64,000 bases of DNA from Rhodobacterales bacterium 32-67-9 (GTDB lineage Bacteria > Pseudomonadota > Alphaproteobacteria > Rhodobacterales > Rhodobacteraceae): NCBI GenBank assembly GCA_002280515.1, contig NCEA01000008.1, positions 43,866 through 107,865 of the forward strand, read 5' to 3'. Position numbers and translations under genes: made by a program. The notes beneath the pieces are model-generated. The model saw nothing but the letters and a program-made list of their open reading frames with translations. It was not told the origin of the DNA and searched no databases. Of this stretch, positions 1 through 8,385 are shown piece after piece; position 1 is the stretch's first letter, and each line of letters starts with the position of its first letter.

Positions 1-610
1 AGACGAAGGACGGGTTGAGGCGAAGTAGCTCTGCCACCTTCCCCGGATGGCGCGCGCACCAGTCACGGATGGCACCCGCCGACATCTCCGCCTCGGTGAC
101 CTCACCCCGTCGGATCAGTTCGGCGCCGATGGAGCGGTAGTCGTGCCCGTTCCTGCCGGCAAAGCCGAAGCGCTGGACCGATCCGTCCGGCAGACGCACC
201 CGGACGGAGCCCTGAACCTGCGCAAAGAACGCCTCAACCGGGCTTTCCAGCCAGATCAGTTCCAGGCCAGCCAGAAGGTTGCCCGCCTCGATCTCGGCGC
301 GGCTGTGCCAGGGACGGCCGGCAGGAAGGTTGGGGGGCGCGGCATAGAGTGGATGGCGGAACCCGCCGTCGGCCGCCTCCGCCCCGGCGATCTCGGGCTC
401 GAAATATCCGGTCAGAAGGGCGGGTGGTGTGCCGATCGCAACCGGGTAGAAGCGATCCTCGAAAAAGGCCCTGGCATGGCCCGAAGCCGGACGGGGCCAG
501 TCCGGGCCAAGAAGATCGGCGGTGACGGCATAGGTGGCCAACGCGGCCGCGTGATCGTCCTCAGCCCAGCCGGCCAGCCGGGAAAATGCCAGCCGCCGCG
601 CCGTCTGCAT
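1..610 (-). CDS. mltA: Membrane-bound lytic murein transglycosylase A, N-terminal part (cut by window edge)
   Basis: Lytic transglycosylase that cleaves the MurNAc-GlcNAc bond of peptidoglycan to form 1,6-anhydromuropeptides. The minus-strand reading runs open to base 1, giving about 203 residues. It contains the MltA-domain signature LTGYFEP around residues 65-71 and the downstream segment VQGSVRVRLPDG typical of the family. The chosen ATG shares its A with the stop of the upstream Tim44-like gene (TGATG), so the two are translationally coupled. No signal peptide is visible from this start, and the frame stays open upstream (GTG immediately before), so an earlier start inside the Tim44 gene is possible. 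The catalytic C-terminal part lies outside the window. Confidence 0.85.
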   Translation of the reverse strand, partial: MQTARRLAFSRLAGWAEDDHAAALATYAVTADLLGPDWPRPASGHARAFFEDRFYPVAIGTPPALLTGYFEPEIAGAEAADGGFRHPLYAAPPNLPAGRPWHSRAEIEAGNLLAGLELIWLESPVEAFFAQVQGSVRVRLPDGSVQRFGFAGRNGHDYRSIGAELIRRGEVTEAEMSAGAIRDWCARHPGKVAELLRLNPSFV

Positions 611-1266
611 CACTCGCCGGTGGCGACGAGCTGCCAGTTCGGATCGTTCGATCCCATCTTGCGCGCGAAGGTCCAGACATCGCGCTGGCGGCGGACCTCT
701 TTCGGATTGCCTTCGACAACCTCGCCCTCGGCGTTGCGGGCGGAGGAGACAAGCTCGCTCGCGAAGCGGACGGTCACTTCGCCGTCGCGGCTCGCCGGAT
801 CGAAATCGGCACCTTGCAGCGACAACTCGCGGATGCCCATGAATTCGGCCGTGACCGACAGGCCCCGGGCGGCGCGCGCGGCCACGACCTCGGCGAAGGT
901 GTCGTAGACCTCGTCTGACAGGAACGGCTTCACTTTCGCAAGATCGCCCTTCTCGAAGGCCATCAGGATCATCTCGTAGGCGCCGCGCGCGCCGCCGAGG
1001 AATTCCGAGACCGAAAAGCTCGGCTCCGCCAGTTTCATCGCGGCCAGCGCCCGCGCGGCATCGCTGCCTTCGGCGACGTGGTCGGTGATGTCGCGGTCCG
1101 GGCCGCCGTCGATCACCTCGAACTTGCCTTTCCGGGCATCGGGAAGCCGGGTCGGCACCGGCGGCTTTTCAAAACCTTCGCGGGTGCCCAGAACGCTTTT
1201 CAGCCGCAGGATCAGGAAAATCGCGATCCCGGCAAGGACAAGCAGCTGGATAACGGCATTGGACAT
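610..1266 (-). CDS. Tim44-like domain membrane protein
   Basis: 218-residue protein with an N-terminal hydrophobic anchor (residues about 3-20, VIQLLVLAGIAIFLILRL) followed by a charged linker and a Tim44-like domain over roughly residues 75-215. The Tim44-like fold is shared with the mitochondrial import motor subunit and with alphaproteobacterial inner-membrane proteins. A chaperone-like or membrane-tether role is inferred, not shown. The start is at MSNAVI because the membrane anchor follows directly. An upstream in-frame start would add 21 residues of non-membrane sequence. It is divergent from fxsA and coupled to mltA. Confidence 0.8.
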   Translation of the reverse strand: MSNAVIQLLVLAGIAIFLILRLKSVLGTREGFEKPPVPTRLPDARKGKFEVIDGGPDRDITDHVAEGSDAARALAAMKLAEPSFSVSEFLGGARGAYEMILMAFEKGDLAKVKPFLSDEVYDTFAEVVAARAARGLSVTAEFMGIRELSLQGADFDPASRDGEVTVRFASELVSSARNAEGEVVEGNPKEVRRQRDVWTFARKMGSNDPNWQLVATGE

Positions 1267-1384
1267 GTGTCTGGGCCTTTGATGCCGCGAGCGGATCGCG
1301 GCAGGGTTGGTAACTTTCTCACTCTCCACTTATGTAAGTCACGGGTGGGGTCAAGTCCACTCCACGACCCGGAAAGGAGATGCC

Positions 1385-1864
1385 ATGTGGCTTCTGATCG
1401 CGTTCATCGCGGTTCCCCTGATCGAAATCGGCCTCTTCATCAAGGTGGGAGGGCTGATCGGCCTATGGCCGACGCTGGCAATCGTGCTCTTGACCGCCAT
1501 TGCCGGAAGCTGGCTGGTGCGGATGCAGGGCGCGCAGGCGATGGCAGAGCTTCGCGGGTCGCTGAACGAGCTTCGTGATCCGACCGAACCCATTGCTCAT
1601 GGTGCTATGATCCTGCTCGCCGGTGCCCTTCTTCTGACGCCTGGCTTTTTCACCGATGCGATGGGCATCCTCCTGCTGATTCCACCGGTCCGGGCCGCCG
1701 TCCTGCGCTATCTGGCCGCACGGGTCCGGGTGGAGCGGTTCACGGTTGGCGGCACGCCCCCGCGCCGGGTGCCCTACCGGCCCGACGTCATCGACGGTGA
1801 GTTTCACGAGGTCGATCCGGACGAATCCCTGCCGCGACCGCCATCTGGCTGGACGCGGCATTGA
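1385..1864 (+). CDS. fxsA: FxsA family membrane protein
   Basis: 159-residue inner-membrane protein of the FxsA family. In E. coli its overproduction relieves exclusion of phage T7 by the F plasmid; its native role is unclear. The N-terminus MWLLIAFIAVPLIEIGLFI is the characteristic first membrane segment, with further hydrophobic segments near residues 27-45 and 70-100 and a polar C-terminal tail. The start is set by a strong ribosome-binding site, GGAAAGGAGA, about 4 nt upstream. It is divergent from the Tim44-like gene and followed by secB, as in many Rhodobacteraceae. Confidence 0.88.
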   Translation: MWLLIAFIAVPLIEIGLFIKVGGLIGLWPTLAIVLLTAIAGSWLVRMQGAQAMAELRGSLNELRDPTEPIAHGAMILLAGALLLTPGFFTDAMGILLLIPPVRAAVLRYLAARVRVERFTVGGTPPRRVPYRPDVIDGEFHEVDPDESLPRPPSGWTRH

Positions 1865-1924
1865 GGCGCCCGCCGCAAGGTGCTACACCCCTCGCCGATC
1901 TGAGTCACCTTGGGAGAGTATGAA

Positions 1925-2425
1925 ATGGCCGAGAACGGCAACGGGGCCGCGCCCGAACAGGCGCAGCAGGTGAAGATGCAGGTGTTGGGGCAATTCATCC
2001 GCGACCTGTCCTTCGAAAACATCGTGGCGCAGAAGGGCATTTCGAATGCCGAGGTCCAGCCGGATATCCAGGTGCAGGTCAGCCTCGATGCGCGCAAGCG
2101 CGCGGTCGACAATCAGTACGAGGTGATCAGCAAGTTCAAGGTCACGTCGAACAACAGCGCCGACAAGGCGCCGCTTTTCCTGCTGGAGCTCGATTACGGC
2201 GCGATCTTTCACATCGAGGGCGTGCCGGAGGAGCAGTTGCATCCGTTCCTGCTGATCGAATGCCCGCGCATGGTGTTCCCCTTCGTGCGGCGGATCATCT
2301 CGGACGTGACGCGCGACGGCGGCTTCCCGCCGCTGAACATCGACACCGTCGATTTCCTCGCGCTCTACCGTCAGGAACTCGCCCGCCGCGCATCGGCGCA
2401 GAAGCCGGCTGAACAGGTGTCGTGA
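1925..2425 (+). CDS. secB: Protein-export chaperone SecB
   Basis: 166-residue cytosolic chaperone that holds preproteins unfolded and delivers them to SecA. The sequence has the conserved start of the fold (QVLGQFIRDLSFENI), a central LELDYGAIFHIEGVPEEQL strand region and the C-terminal GGFPPLNIDTVDF motif. Length is normal for the family. The start MAENG is preferred over an ATG-less extension because GGGAGAG lies 7 nt upstream. The stop overlaps the GTG start of idi by 4 nt, suggesting one transcript. Confidence 0.95.
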   Translation: MAENGNGAAPEQAQQVKMQVLGQFIRDLSFENIVAQKGISNAEVQPDIQVQVSLDARKRAVDNQYEVISKFKVTSNNSADKAPLFLLELDYGAIFHIEGVPEEQLHPFLLIECPRMVFPFVRRIISDVTRDGGFPPLNIDTVDFLALYRQELARRASAQKPAEQVS

Positions 2426-2952
2426 CGGCGGCCGCGGATCTCATCCCGGTCTGGATCGAGGGGCGCCTTGCGCCCTTCGACAAGCTCGCCGCGCATCTCG
2501 AGGGGCACCGCCACAAGGCGGTGTCGGTCTTCGTGATGGAGGGCGAGAAGGTGCTTATCCAGCGCCGGGCTCTGGAAAAGTACCACACACCCGGTCTTTG
2601 GGCGAATACCTGCTGCACGCATCCGCATTGGGACGAAGCGCCCGGGGCCTGCGCACTTCGTCGGCTGCGCGAAGAACTGGGGATCGAAGCATTGACGCCG
2701 GTCTTTGCCGGACAGGTCGAATACCGCGCCGGTGTCGGCGGCGGCATGACCGAGCACGAGGTGGTGGACATCTTCACTGCCCGCGCCCCGTCCGGCCTGA
2801 AGGTCGTGCCGAACCCCGCCGAAGTGATGGAGGTGCGCTGGATCACGCTGCCCGCCCTTCTGGACGAGGTCGCGGCGACGCCGGAACGGTTCACGCCCTG
2901 GCTGCGGATTTACCTCGCCGATCACCGTCAGAGTATTTTCAAGGCCGCCTGA
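2422..2952 (+). CDS. idi: Isopentenyl-diphosphate delta-isomerase, type 1
   Basis: 176-residue Nudix-fold enzyme interconverting IPP and DMAPP for isoprenoid (carotenoid, quinone) synthesis. Key features are NTCCTHPHW (residues 62-70) with the catalytic Cys and metal-binding His, the REELGIE Nudix helix (83-89), and TEHEVVD (110-116) supplying metal and acid residues. It starts with GTG overlapping the secB stop. In purple phototrophic relatives idi is often near photosynthesis genes. Here it follows secB, and no photosynthesis gene is in the window. Confidence 0.92.
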   Translation: MTAAADLIPVWIEGRLAPFDKLAAHLEGHRHKAVSVFVMEGEKVLIQRRALEKYHTPGLWANTCCTHPHWDEAPGACALRRLREELGIEALTPVFAGQVEYRAGVGGGMTEHEVVDIFTARAPSGLKVVPNPAEVMEVRWITLPALLDEVAATPERFTPWLRIYLADHRQSIFKAA

Positions 2953-2955
2953 CCG

Positions 2956-3004
2956 CCGGGGGCACTGCCCCCGGACCCCCGGGATATTTTGCCCAAGTGG
3001 AAGA
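2956..3004. terminator. Hairpin plus conserved tail between convergent genes, copy 1
   Basis: Perfect inverted repeat CCGGGGGC-act-GCCCCCGG (2956-2974) followed by ACCCCCGGGATATTTTGCCC and an AAG-rich stretch. It lies between idi (+) and the DUF4387 gene (-), so it probably terminates both. The same architecture (G5/C5 hairpin, second C5 run, ATATTT-like tail, AAGAtgAA) recurs at 43857-43912, again between convergent genes, so this is a small repeat family as well as a terminator. Confidence 0.65.
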
Positions 3005-3307
3005 TCAGTCGATCCGAAATTCTTCCAGGAGCACCGCCCAGGCGGCGCCGTGCATGTCGCGGTCGGCCCGGGTTCCCTGCACGGCGGGGCGGGGCAGGGA
3101 GAATTTCACCACGTTCAGGTCGGCGATGTCGAAGCGTTTGATCTGATCCGGGTCGGTGCGGAACAGGCTGGCGACGCGGGGGGTGTCGAGATTGGCTGAA
3201 ATCCGGTCAAAAACGGCTCTGCCGCCGCAGAAAATGTCGATGGTCAGCCAGAACGGCCCGGCATTCTTTGAGCGGATCTTTTCGGCGATCTGTCCCAGTT
3301 CAACCAT
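3005..3307 (-). CDS. DUF4387 family protein
   Basis: 100-residue small protein of the DUF4387 type, recognised from its length, its motif NAGPFWLTIDIFC (residues 15-27) and its position directly after an AtuA-like (DUF1446) gene. The start MVELGQ overlaps the end of the AtuA-like gene by 8 nt, so the two are translationally coupled. No function is established; a small-subunit or partner role for the AtuA-like protein is inferred from this recurrent pairing. It is the last gene of the leftward operon, and the hairpin beyond its stop is a likely terminator. Confidence 0.72.
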   Translation of the reverse strand: MVELGQIAEKIRSKNAGPFWLTIDIFCGGRAVFDRISANLDTPRVASLFRTDPDQIKRFDIADLNVVKFSLPRPAVQGTRADRDMHGAAWAVLLEEFRID

Positions 3308-4658
3308 GACCGACCTCATCGGTGACCAGCCGGAAGGCGTCCATCGGATCGGCGAGGGTCAAGACGTGGTGCAGGCAGAATTCGTAGAGCGCGCCGCGAT
3401 TCATCTCGGCGGGCGAGAAGGGGAATGCGAAGGTCGGCATCGGCTCCTCTTCGGTGAGGGCATGGTGCAGGAGATAGGGGTTGAGGATCTTGCCGATCTC
3501 GCCCGCCTGCGCTTCGCTTGGCGCAGTGGCGATGGCGAGGACGCCGACCTCGGCCGGCAGCGCGCCGCCGGTCTCAAGATCCCCGAGCGTCGCGTCGACC
3601 CCGACGAGGCGCAGTTCGATCGCGTAATCTCCCTCGGACAGTCCCAGGCGCGCCGCAACATCGGCGCGGGCCCTTCTCTCGATACCGGCGGTCCAGTCGC
3701 GGATTTGGGCGACATAGCGGCGGTCGCGCACCAGGGTCAGGCTGACTGACTGATAGCCGGCGACCCGCGCGCCCTCGAGCTTGACGGTGTAGGGCGCGGG
3801 TCGCCAGACCGAGCCTTCGACCCGCACCCGGCGATCATCGAGCGCCTCGTAGCGGGCGCCGGACACATCGAGCGCGCCGCCCGGTTCGTGGAGCAGGAAC
3901 GGGTCCGAGTTCTCATAAAGCATGTGGGCGGAGACGGTGTAGGGCGTCGCCCGTGCCGTGGCGGCCATCGGCTCCATGGTGAAGCCGGTCTCGTCGAAGT
4001 CGATCTGGATCGTGCCGGTGGCGGGATTGGTGGTCGCCAGCGCCCCGCATTCGCCGATCTTGGCGCCGTGCCAGGCGGCGCCCGCGTGGCAGCCCCGGGC
4101 AATCGGCAGGGCGGCGATGATCGCGGTATCGGTCGTGCGGCCAGCGATGACGATATCGGCGCCGGTGGCAAGGGCGGCCTGCACCTGTTCGACGCCGGCC
4201 AGCGCCACGATATTGGTGCAGGCGCGAATCGTCTCGGCGTCGATTTCGGGCGCGGCGGGCAGGGCGGCGATCCGGCCGGCGGCGAAAGCCTCGGCGATTT
4301 GAGAGGGATTCTGGCCGGAATAGAGCCGTGTCACGCGCAATTTCTGACCCAGTTCCACCGCCAGTTCGCAGGTGATGTCGTAGAGCCAGTCGACCACCGC
4401 GTCCGCGCCGCAGGTGCCTGCGGTGCCGATCACCAAGGGCACTCCGGCCTCGGCCCGCGCCAGCATCAGGTCGCGCCACTCCGCCCGCGTGGTCGCGCGC
4501 GAATATTTCGACACGCCGCGACCGAGATAGGCCGGCCCGCTGTCGGTCGAGCCACCGTCGACGGCGATGATGTCGGGCCGGGCCGCGACCCCGCGCGCCA
4601 GGGCCGCCCGGTCATATCCGAGACCGAGCGCCCCGGTAGGGATCAGGACGCGTATCAT
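3300..4658 (-). CDS. AtuA-like protein (DUF1446, acyclic terpene utilisation family)
   Basis: 452-residue cytosolic protein of the DUF1446/AtuA family. AtuA was named from the Pseudomonas acyclic-terpene (citronellol) catabolic cluster; the reaction of the family is not established. Visible family features are the N-terminal GALGLGYD, the glycine-rich DGGSTDSGPAYLG (residues about 34-46), VIGTAGTCGAD, IVIAGRTTD and the C-terminal MNRGALYEFCLHHV. No atuB-H genes are present, so terpene use is not implied. It lies 1 nt downstream of tctA and overlaps DUF4387, suggesting it acts on whatever TctCBA imports. Confidence 0.8.
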   Translation of the reverse strand: MIRVLIPTGALGLGYDRAALARGVAARPDIIAVDGGSTDSGPAYLGRGVSKYSRATTRAEWRDLMLARAEAGVPLVIGTAGTCGADAVVDWLYDITCELAVELGQKLRVTRLYSGQNPSQIAEAFAAGRIAALPAAPEIDAETIRACTNIVALAGVEQVQAALATGADIVIAGRTTDTAIIAALPIARGCHAGAAWHGAKIGECGALATTNPATGTIQIDFDETGFTMEPMAATARATPYTVSAHMLYENSDPFLLHEPGGALDVSGARYEALDDRRVRVEGSVWRPAPYTVKLEGARVAGYQSVSLTLVRDRRYVAQIRDWTAGIERRARADVAARLGLSEGDYAIELRLVGVDATLGDLETGGALPAEVGVLAIATAPSEAQAGEIGKILNPYLLHHALTEEEPMPTFAFPFSPAEMNRGALYEFCLHHVLTLADPMDAFRLVTDEVGHG

Positions 4659-4659
4659 C

Positions 4660-6165
4660 TCAGTCCTCGATCAGTTGCGGCTTCTTCAGGTACCGCCTGA
4701 GGAAGACCGGCGCGAAGAAGCCGAGGAATGCGGCGATCCAGAGAACCGCGGCGATCGGCGACGAGAAGAGATAGGTCCATTCGCCGCCCGACAGCGTCAT
4801 CGCATGGCGCAGGTTGTTCTCCATCTGGTAGCCGAGAAGGATGCCGAGGATCACCGGCACGGTCGGAATGTCCATCTTGCGGAACGCGTAGCCCATGACC
4901 CCGAAGGCGATCATCAGGACGAGGTCGAAGTAGCTGCCGGAGAGCGAATAGATCCCGACGAACGAAATCATCGTGACGGCTGGCAGGAGGACAGCCGGCG
5001 GCACCATCAGGATCTTCACGAAGACCTTGACCATCGGCACGTTCATCGCAAGGAGCACGAAATTGGCGATGAGGAGCGAGGCGATCAGGCCCCAGACAAC
5101 GTCGGGCCGGTCGGAGAAGAGCGTCGGGCCGGGGGTGATGTTCAGCGTCATCAGCACCGCGAGCAAGACTGCCGTCGTTCCTGAACCCGGCACGCCGAGC
5201 GTCAGCATCGGCACCAGCGCCCCGCCGGCGGCGGCGTTGTTGCCGGCCTCGGGGGCTGCCACGCCCTTGATGGCGCCGGAGCCGAAGCCGCCGTTCTCCC
5301 CGGCGATGCCCTTTTCCATCATGTAGGTCATGAACGAGCCGAGCGAGGCCCCGGCGCCCGGCAGGACGCCCGCGATGAACCCGACGGCGGAAGAGCGCAG
5401 CATGGTCCAGCGCGTCTCCCACAGGTCTTTCCACGGCACCGTGACCTTGCCAAGCTTGACCCCCACGGCGCTCGACTTGCCATGCGTCTCGATGAAGACG
5501 AAGACCTCCGACACCGCGAAAAGCCCGACGATGGCAACGAGGAAGTCGACGCCGTCGCTCAGATGCAGGTTGCCGCCGGTGAACCGGGTGAAGCCGGAAT
5601 TGTTGTCGAGCCCGATCAGCGCGATACCAAGCCCGATGAAGGAGGCCAGCGCCGCCTTGGCCTGGTTGTTCGACGCCATGCCGCCAAGCGTGGCGAAGGC
5701 GAGCGCGTAGAGGGCGAAGTACTCCGCCGGTCCGAACTTGTAGGCGATGCGGGCGAGGTAGGGCGCGACCAGCGCCAGCGCCAGCGTGGCCAGCAGCGCG
5801 CCGACGAAGGACGCGACGCCCGAGATCACCAGTGCGTCGCCGGCCCGGCCGTTCTTCGCCATCGGGTAGCCGTCGAGCGTCGTCATCATCGCCGGCTCGT
5901 CGCCGGGAATGTTCAGCAGGATCGAACTGATCCGCCCGCCATACATCGCGCCGTAATAGACCGATGTCAGCAGCACCAGCGCCGCGGTCGCATCGAGGCC
6001 GAGCGAGAAGGTGATCGGGATCAGGATCGCGACGCCGTTCGACGGGCCAAGGCCTGGCAGCGCACCGATGATCGTGCCGAGAAAGCACCCCACGACCGCG
6101 AGGAAGAGGGTGAGCGGCGACAGCGCGACGCCGAAGCCGAGCGCGAGGTTCGAGAAGAGTTCCAT
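4660..6165 (-). CDS. tctA: Tripartite tricarboxylate transporter, large permease TctA
   Basis: 501-residue inner-membrane protein, about 11-12 hydrophobic segments, family-typical length. TctA is the main channel-forming subunit of TTT importers, which move (tri)carboxylates and related acids using an ion gradient and a periplasmic receptor. Recognisable motifs are GALPGLGPSNGVAILIP (residues 34-50) and GVLPGAGASLGSFMTYMMEK (around 263-282), the two internal repeat signatures. The order tctC-tctB-tctA on the minus strand is standard. It is followed almost without gap by the AtuA-like gene. Confidence 0.93.
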   Translation of the reverse strand: MELFSNLALGFGVALSPLTLFLAVVGCFLGTIIGALPGLGPSNGVAILIPITFSLGLDATAALVLLTSVYYGAMYGGRISSILLNIPGDEPAMMTTLDGYPMAKNGRAGDALVISGVASFVGALLATLALALVAPYLARIAYKFGPAEYFALYALAFATLGGMASNNQAKAALASFIGLGIALIGLDNNSGFTRFTGGNLHLSDGVDFLVAIVGLFAVSEVFVFIETHGKSSAVGVKLGKVTVPWKDLWETRWTMLRSSAVGFIAGVLPGAGASLGSFMTYMMEKGIAGENGGFGSGAIKGVAAPEAGNNAAAGGALVPMLTLGVPGSGTTAVLLAVLMTLNITPGPTLFSDRPDVVWGLIASLLIANFVLLAMNVPMVKVFVKILMVPPAVLLPAVTMISFVGIYSLSGSYFDLVLMIAFGVMGYAFRKMDIPTVPVILGILLGYQMENNLRHAMTLSGGEWTYLFSSPIAAVLWIAAFLGFFAPVFLRRYLKKPQLIED

Positions 6166-6175
6166 GATGCGTTCC

Positions 6176-6616
6176 TCAGCCCATCAGGCCGCGCGGAAGG
6201 GCGAAAAGGCTGAGCCCGAGCGCAAATTTGAAGATGACGAACAGTCCGACCGAGAGGCCAAGGCCGGTCAGCACCGCAGGCATCGGTTTCGGGCTGATCT
6301 GGTAACTCAGCACCGCCGCCGCGATCGCCGTCGGCACAAGAAACCCAAGCGGTTTCAGCGCGTAGGCGTAGCCCACCAGCACCACGGTCGCGAGCGCGAG
6401 GGCGAGCAGCGTGGGTATCGCCGGCCAGTCCGGCTCCGTGTCAGGCTTGAAGACCAGCATCGCAGCGCTCAGGATCATGCCGACGCCGACAATGATGGGA
6501 AAGGCCTTCGGGCCAAGCTTGTCGAAGACGTTTCCGGCCGGAAGGTTGTAGGCGCTCACGATAAACGTGAGCGCCACAAGAATCACGACCACTCCGAAGA
6601 TGCGGTCGGTCTTCAT
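6176..6616 (-). CDS. tctB: Tripartite tricarboxylate transporter, small permease TctB
   Basis: 146-residue membrane protein with four hydrophobic segments, the usual size and topology of the small TTT subunit. TctB sequences are poorly conserved, so the call rests mainly on topology and position between tctC and tctA. The ATG shares a base with the tctC stop (TGATG); a GTG one codon upstream is an alternative start. Ten nt separate it from tctA. Confidence 0.85.
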   Translation of the reverse strand: MKTDRIFGVVVILVALTFIVSAYNLPAGNVFDKLGPKAFPIIVGVGMILSAAMLVFKPDTEPDWPAIPTLLALALATVVLVGYAYALKPLGFLVPTAIAAAVLSYQISPKPMPAVLTGLGLSVGLFVIFKFALGLSLFALPRGLMG

Positions 6617-7584
6617 CACTGGATCACACCGATTTCACGGCTGAGGTCCGCGGTCTCGGCGATGACGCCGTCGATCCAGGTCTGGAAGTCGCCGCCGACC
6701 TTGGTGAAGGGGGCAAGACCGTTGGCGGCCATGGCTTCCTTCCACTCGTCGCTGTCGGCCACGGCCTGAAGCCGGTCGGCCCATTTCTGGAAGTCGGCGT
6801 CCGAGATGCCACCGGGCACGTAGAGCCCGCGCCAGTTCACCGCGACGACGTCATAGCCCTGCTCTTTCGCGGTCGGGATATCCTCGAAGCCCGGCACCCG
6901 CTCCTCGGTCAGGACGGCAAGCGCGCGCACTTCGCCCGACTTGATGAAACCGACGATTTCCGACATGTCGCCGGTCATGGCTTGCGTGAAGCCGCCGACG
7001 GTCTGGGTGATCGCATCCGCCCCGCCATCGACACCGATGTATTTCACCGCCGTGATGTCGTTGAAGCCGGCGGCTTTCAGGACCTGCAGCGGCTTCATGT
7101 GGTCAAAGCCACCGGCGGCGGAGCCACCCGCGAAGGCAACCGATGCCGGGTCGGCCTTGATCGCCTCGACCATGTCGGTGAGGCTCTGGAACGGGCTGTC
7201 CTTGGCCACCACGATCACGCCGGGATCGCCACCGATCGCGCCGACGAAGCGGACCTGATCCGCCGTCGCGTCACCGAAGGCCTTCTGCGCAAGACGGGTC
7301 GTGGTCGCGGAAGAGGCCGCAACGATCAGGTCGGCGTCCTCGTTACGCTCGGCCACGACGGTCGAGAAGGCGAGGCCACCGCCGGCACCGGCCATGTTGG
7401 TGACCTGAACCGGGGCGTCGACTTGCCCGATATCGAACAGGATCTTGCCGATCTGGCGGCAGGTAAAGTCCCATCCGCCGCCCGGATTGGCCGGCGCGAT
7501 GCATTCGGTCGCCCAAACCGACGAAGCTGCCATAAGGCTGATCGCGGCGCTGGTTCCCAGCGCCTTCAGAAAGGTGAGTTTCAT
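6616..7584 (-). CDS. tctC: TctC-type periplasmic substrate-binding protein
   Basis: 322-residue periplasmic receptor of the TctC/Bug family. A Sec signal peptide covers residues 1-25 (cleavage after SSVWA), followed by the family start CIAPANPGGGWD and the NMAGAGGGLAF motif that lines the carboxylate pocket. The start MKLTFLK places the signal peptide at the N-terminus; an ORF extension upstream of it is not supported. First gene of the tctCBA-AtuA-DUF4387 operon, divergent from the two-component regulator. The substrate is unknown. Confidence 0.9.
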   Translation of the reverse strand: MKLTFLKALGTSAAISLMAASSVWATECIAPANPGGGWDFTCRQIGKILFDIGQVDAPVQVTNMAGAGGGLAFSTVVAERNEDADLIVAASSATTTRLAQKAFGDATADQVRFVGAIGGDPGVIVVAKDSPFQSLTDMVEAIKADPASVAFAGGSAAGGFDHMKPLQVLKAAGFNDITAVKYIGVDGGADAITQTVGGFTQAMTGDMSEIVGFIKSGEVRALAVLTEERVPGFEDIPTAKEQGYDVVAVNWRGLYVPGGISDADFQKWADRLQAVADSDEWKEAMAANGLAPFTKVGGDFQTWIDGVIAETADLSREIGVIQ

Positions 7585-7681
7585 TGGTGTCCTCCCAGAC
7601 ATCTTTTCGTGCCAGGCAGCCCCCGACGGCACGCGCCGCCGCGACCGACCCCCTTGCATGCGCCACGATTAGCGGGAAAGC

Positions 7682-7697
7682 TGACAGGAACCTGTCA
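7682..7697. promoter_or_regulatory. Perfect 7-2-7 palindrome, candidate operator
   Basis: TGACAGGaaCCTGTCA is a perfect inverted repeat in the 135-bp gap between divergent tctC and the TctD-like regulator gene, 13-22 nt upstream of the candidate regulator starts (TTG 7711, GTG 7720). Its position fits a regulator site controlling one or both directions. OmpR-type regulators usually bind direct repeats, so a different DNA-binding protein or a fortuitous palindrome remains possible. Confidence 0.45.
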
Positions 7698-7719
7698 CAG
7701 ATACGCGGTTTTGAGTCTC

Positions 7720-8385
7720 GTGCGATACCTTCTCGTGGAGGATAATCCCGATCTGGCGCAGTCGGTCGCCGACCGGCTCAGGCTTGACGGTCACGCGGTC
7801 GATCCGGCCGCCTCGCTCGCCGAGGCGCGAGACTGCCTAGCGGCCGCGCCTTACGACTTGATCCTGCTCGATATTTCCCTTCCCGACGGCGATGGCCGCA
7901 ACTTTCTCGCGGCCGAGAGGCGCTCGGGCCGTGACACGCCGATCATCGTCATGACCGCGCGGGCCGAAGTCTCCGACCGGGTCGATGTGCTCGACCTCGG
8001 CGCGGACGACTATGTGACCAAGCCTTTCGATTTCGCCGAACTCGAGGCGCGCTGCCGCGCCGTGTTGCGCCGCCGGGGCTCAGCACTTCAGACCGTGCAG
8101 CATTTCGCCGGGCTCACCTTCAACCCGCTGAACGCCAGCCTGTCGGTCGACGGGGAGTTGCGCGAACTTCGCAACCGCGAGCTTCGGCTTCTAGAAATCC
8201 TGCTCGCCGCGCCCGAGCGGATCTTTTCCAAGGGACAGATCTGCGACCGGCTGTTTTCCTATGCGGAAAGCGTCACCGACAATGCGATCGAGGTCTATGT
8301 GGCGCGGCTTCGCAAGAAGCTCGAAGGCTCTGGTGCACGGATCGAGACGGTGCGCGGCATCGGCTACCGGCTGACCTCGGGATGA
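7720..8385 (+). CDS. tctD: TctD-like response regulator (OmpR family)
   Basis: 221-residue two-component regulator. The receiver domain covers residues 1-115 with acidic pair E7-D8, phospho-acceptor D51 (LILLDISLPDGDG), the T in MTAR and K in TKPFDF. A winged-helix Trans_reg_C domain follows at 125-220 (ends TVRGIGYRL). Start is GTG giving MRYLLVEDN; a TTG three codons upstream is an alternative. Its stop overlaps the kinase start (ATGA). Adjacent to a divergent tctCBA operon, as in classical TctDE control of tricarboxylate uptake. Confidence 0.9.
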   Translation: MRYLLVEDNPDLAQSVADRLRLDGHAVDPAASLAEARDCLAAAPYDLILLDISLPDGDGRNFLAAERRSGRDTPIIVMTARAEVSDRVDVLDLGADDYVTKPFDFAELEARCRAVLRRRGSALQTVQHFAGLTFNPLNASLSVDGELRELRNRELRLLEILLAAPERIFSKGQICDRLFSYAESVTDNAIEVYVARLRKKLEGSGARIETVRGIGYRLTSG

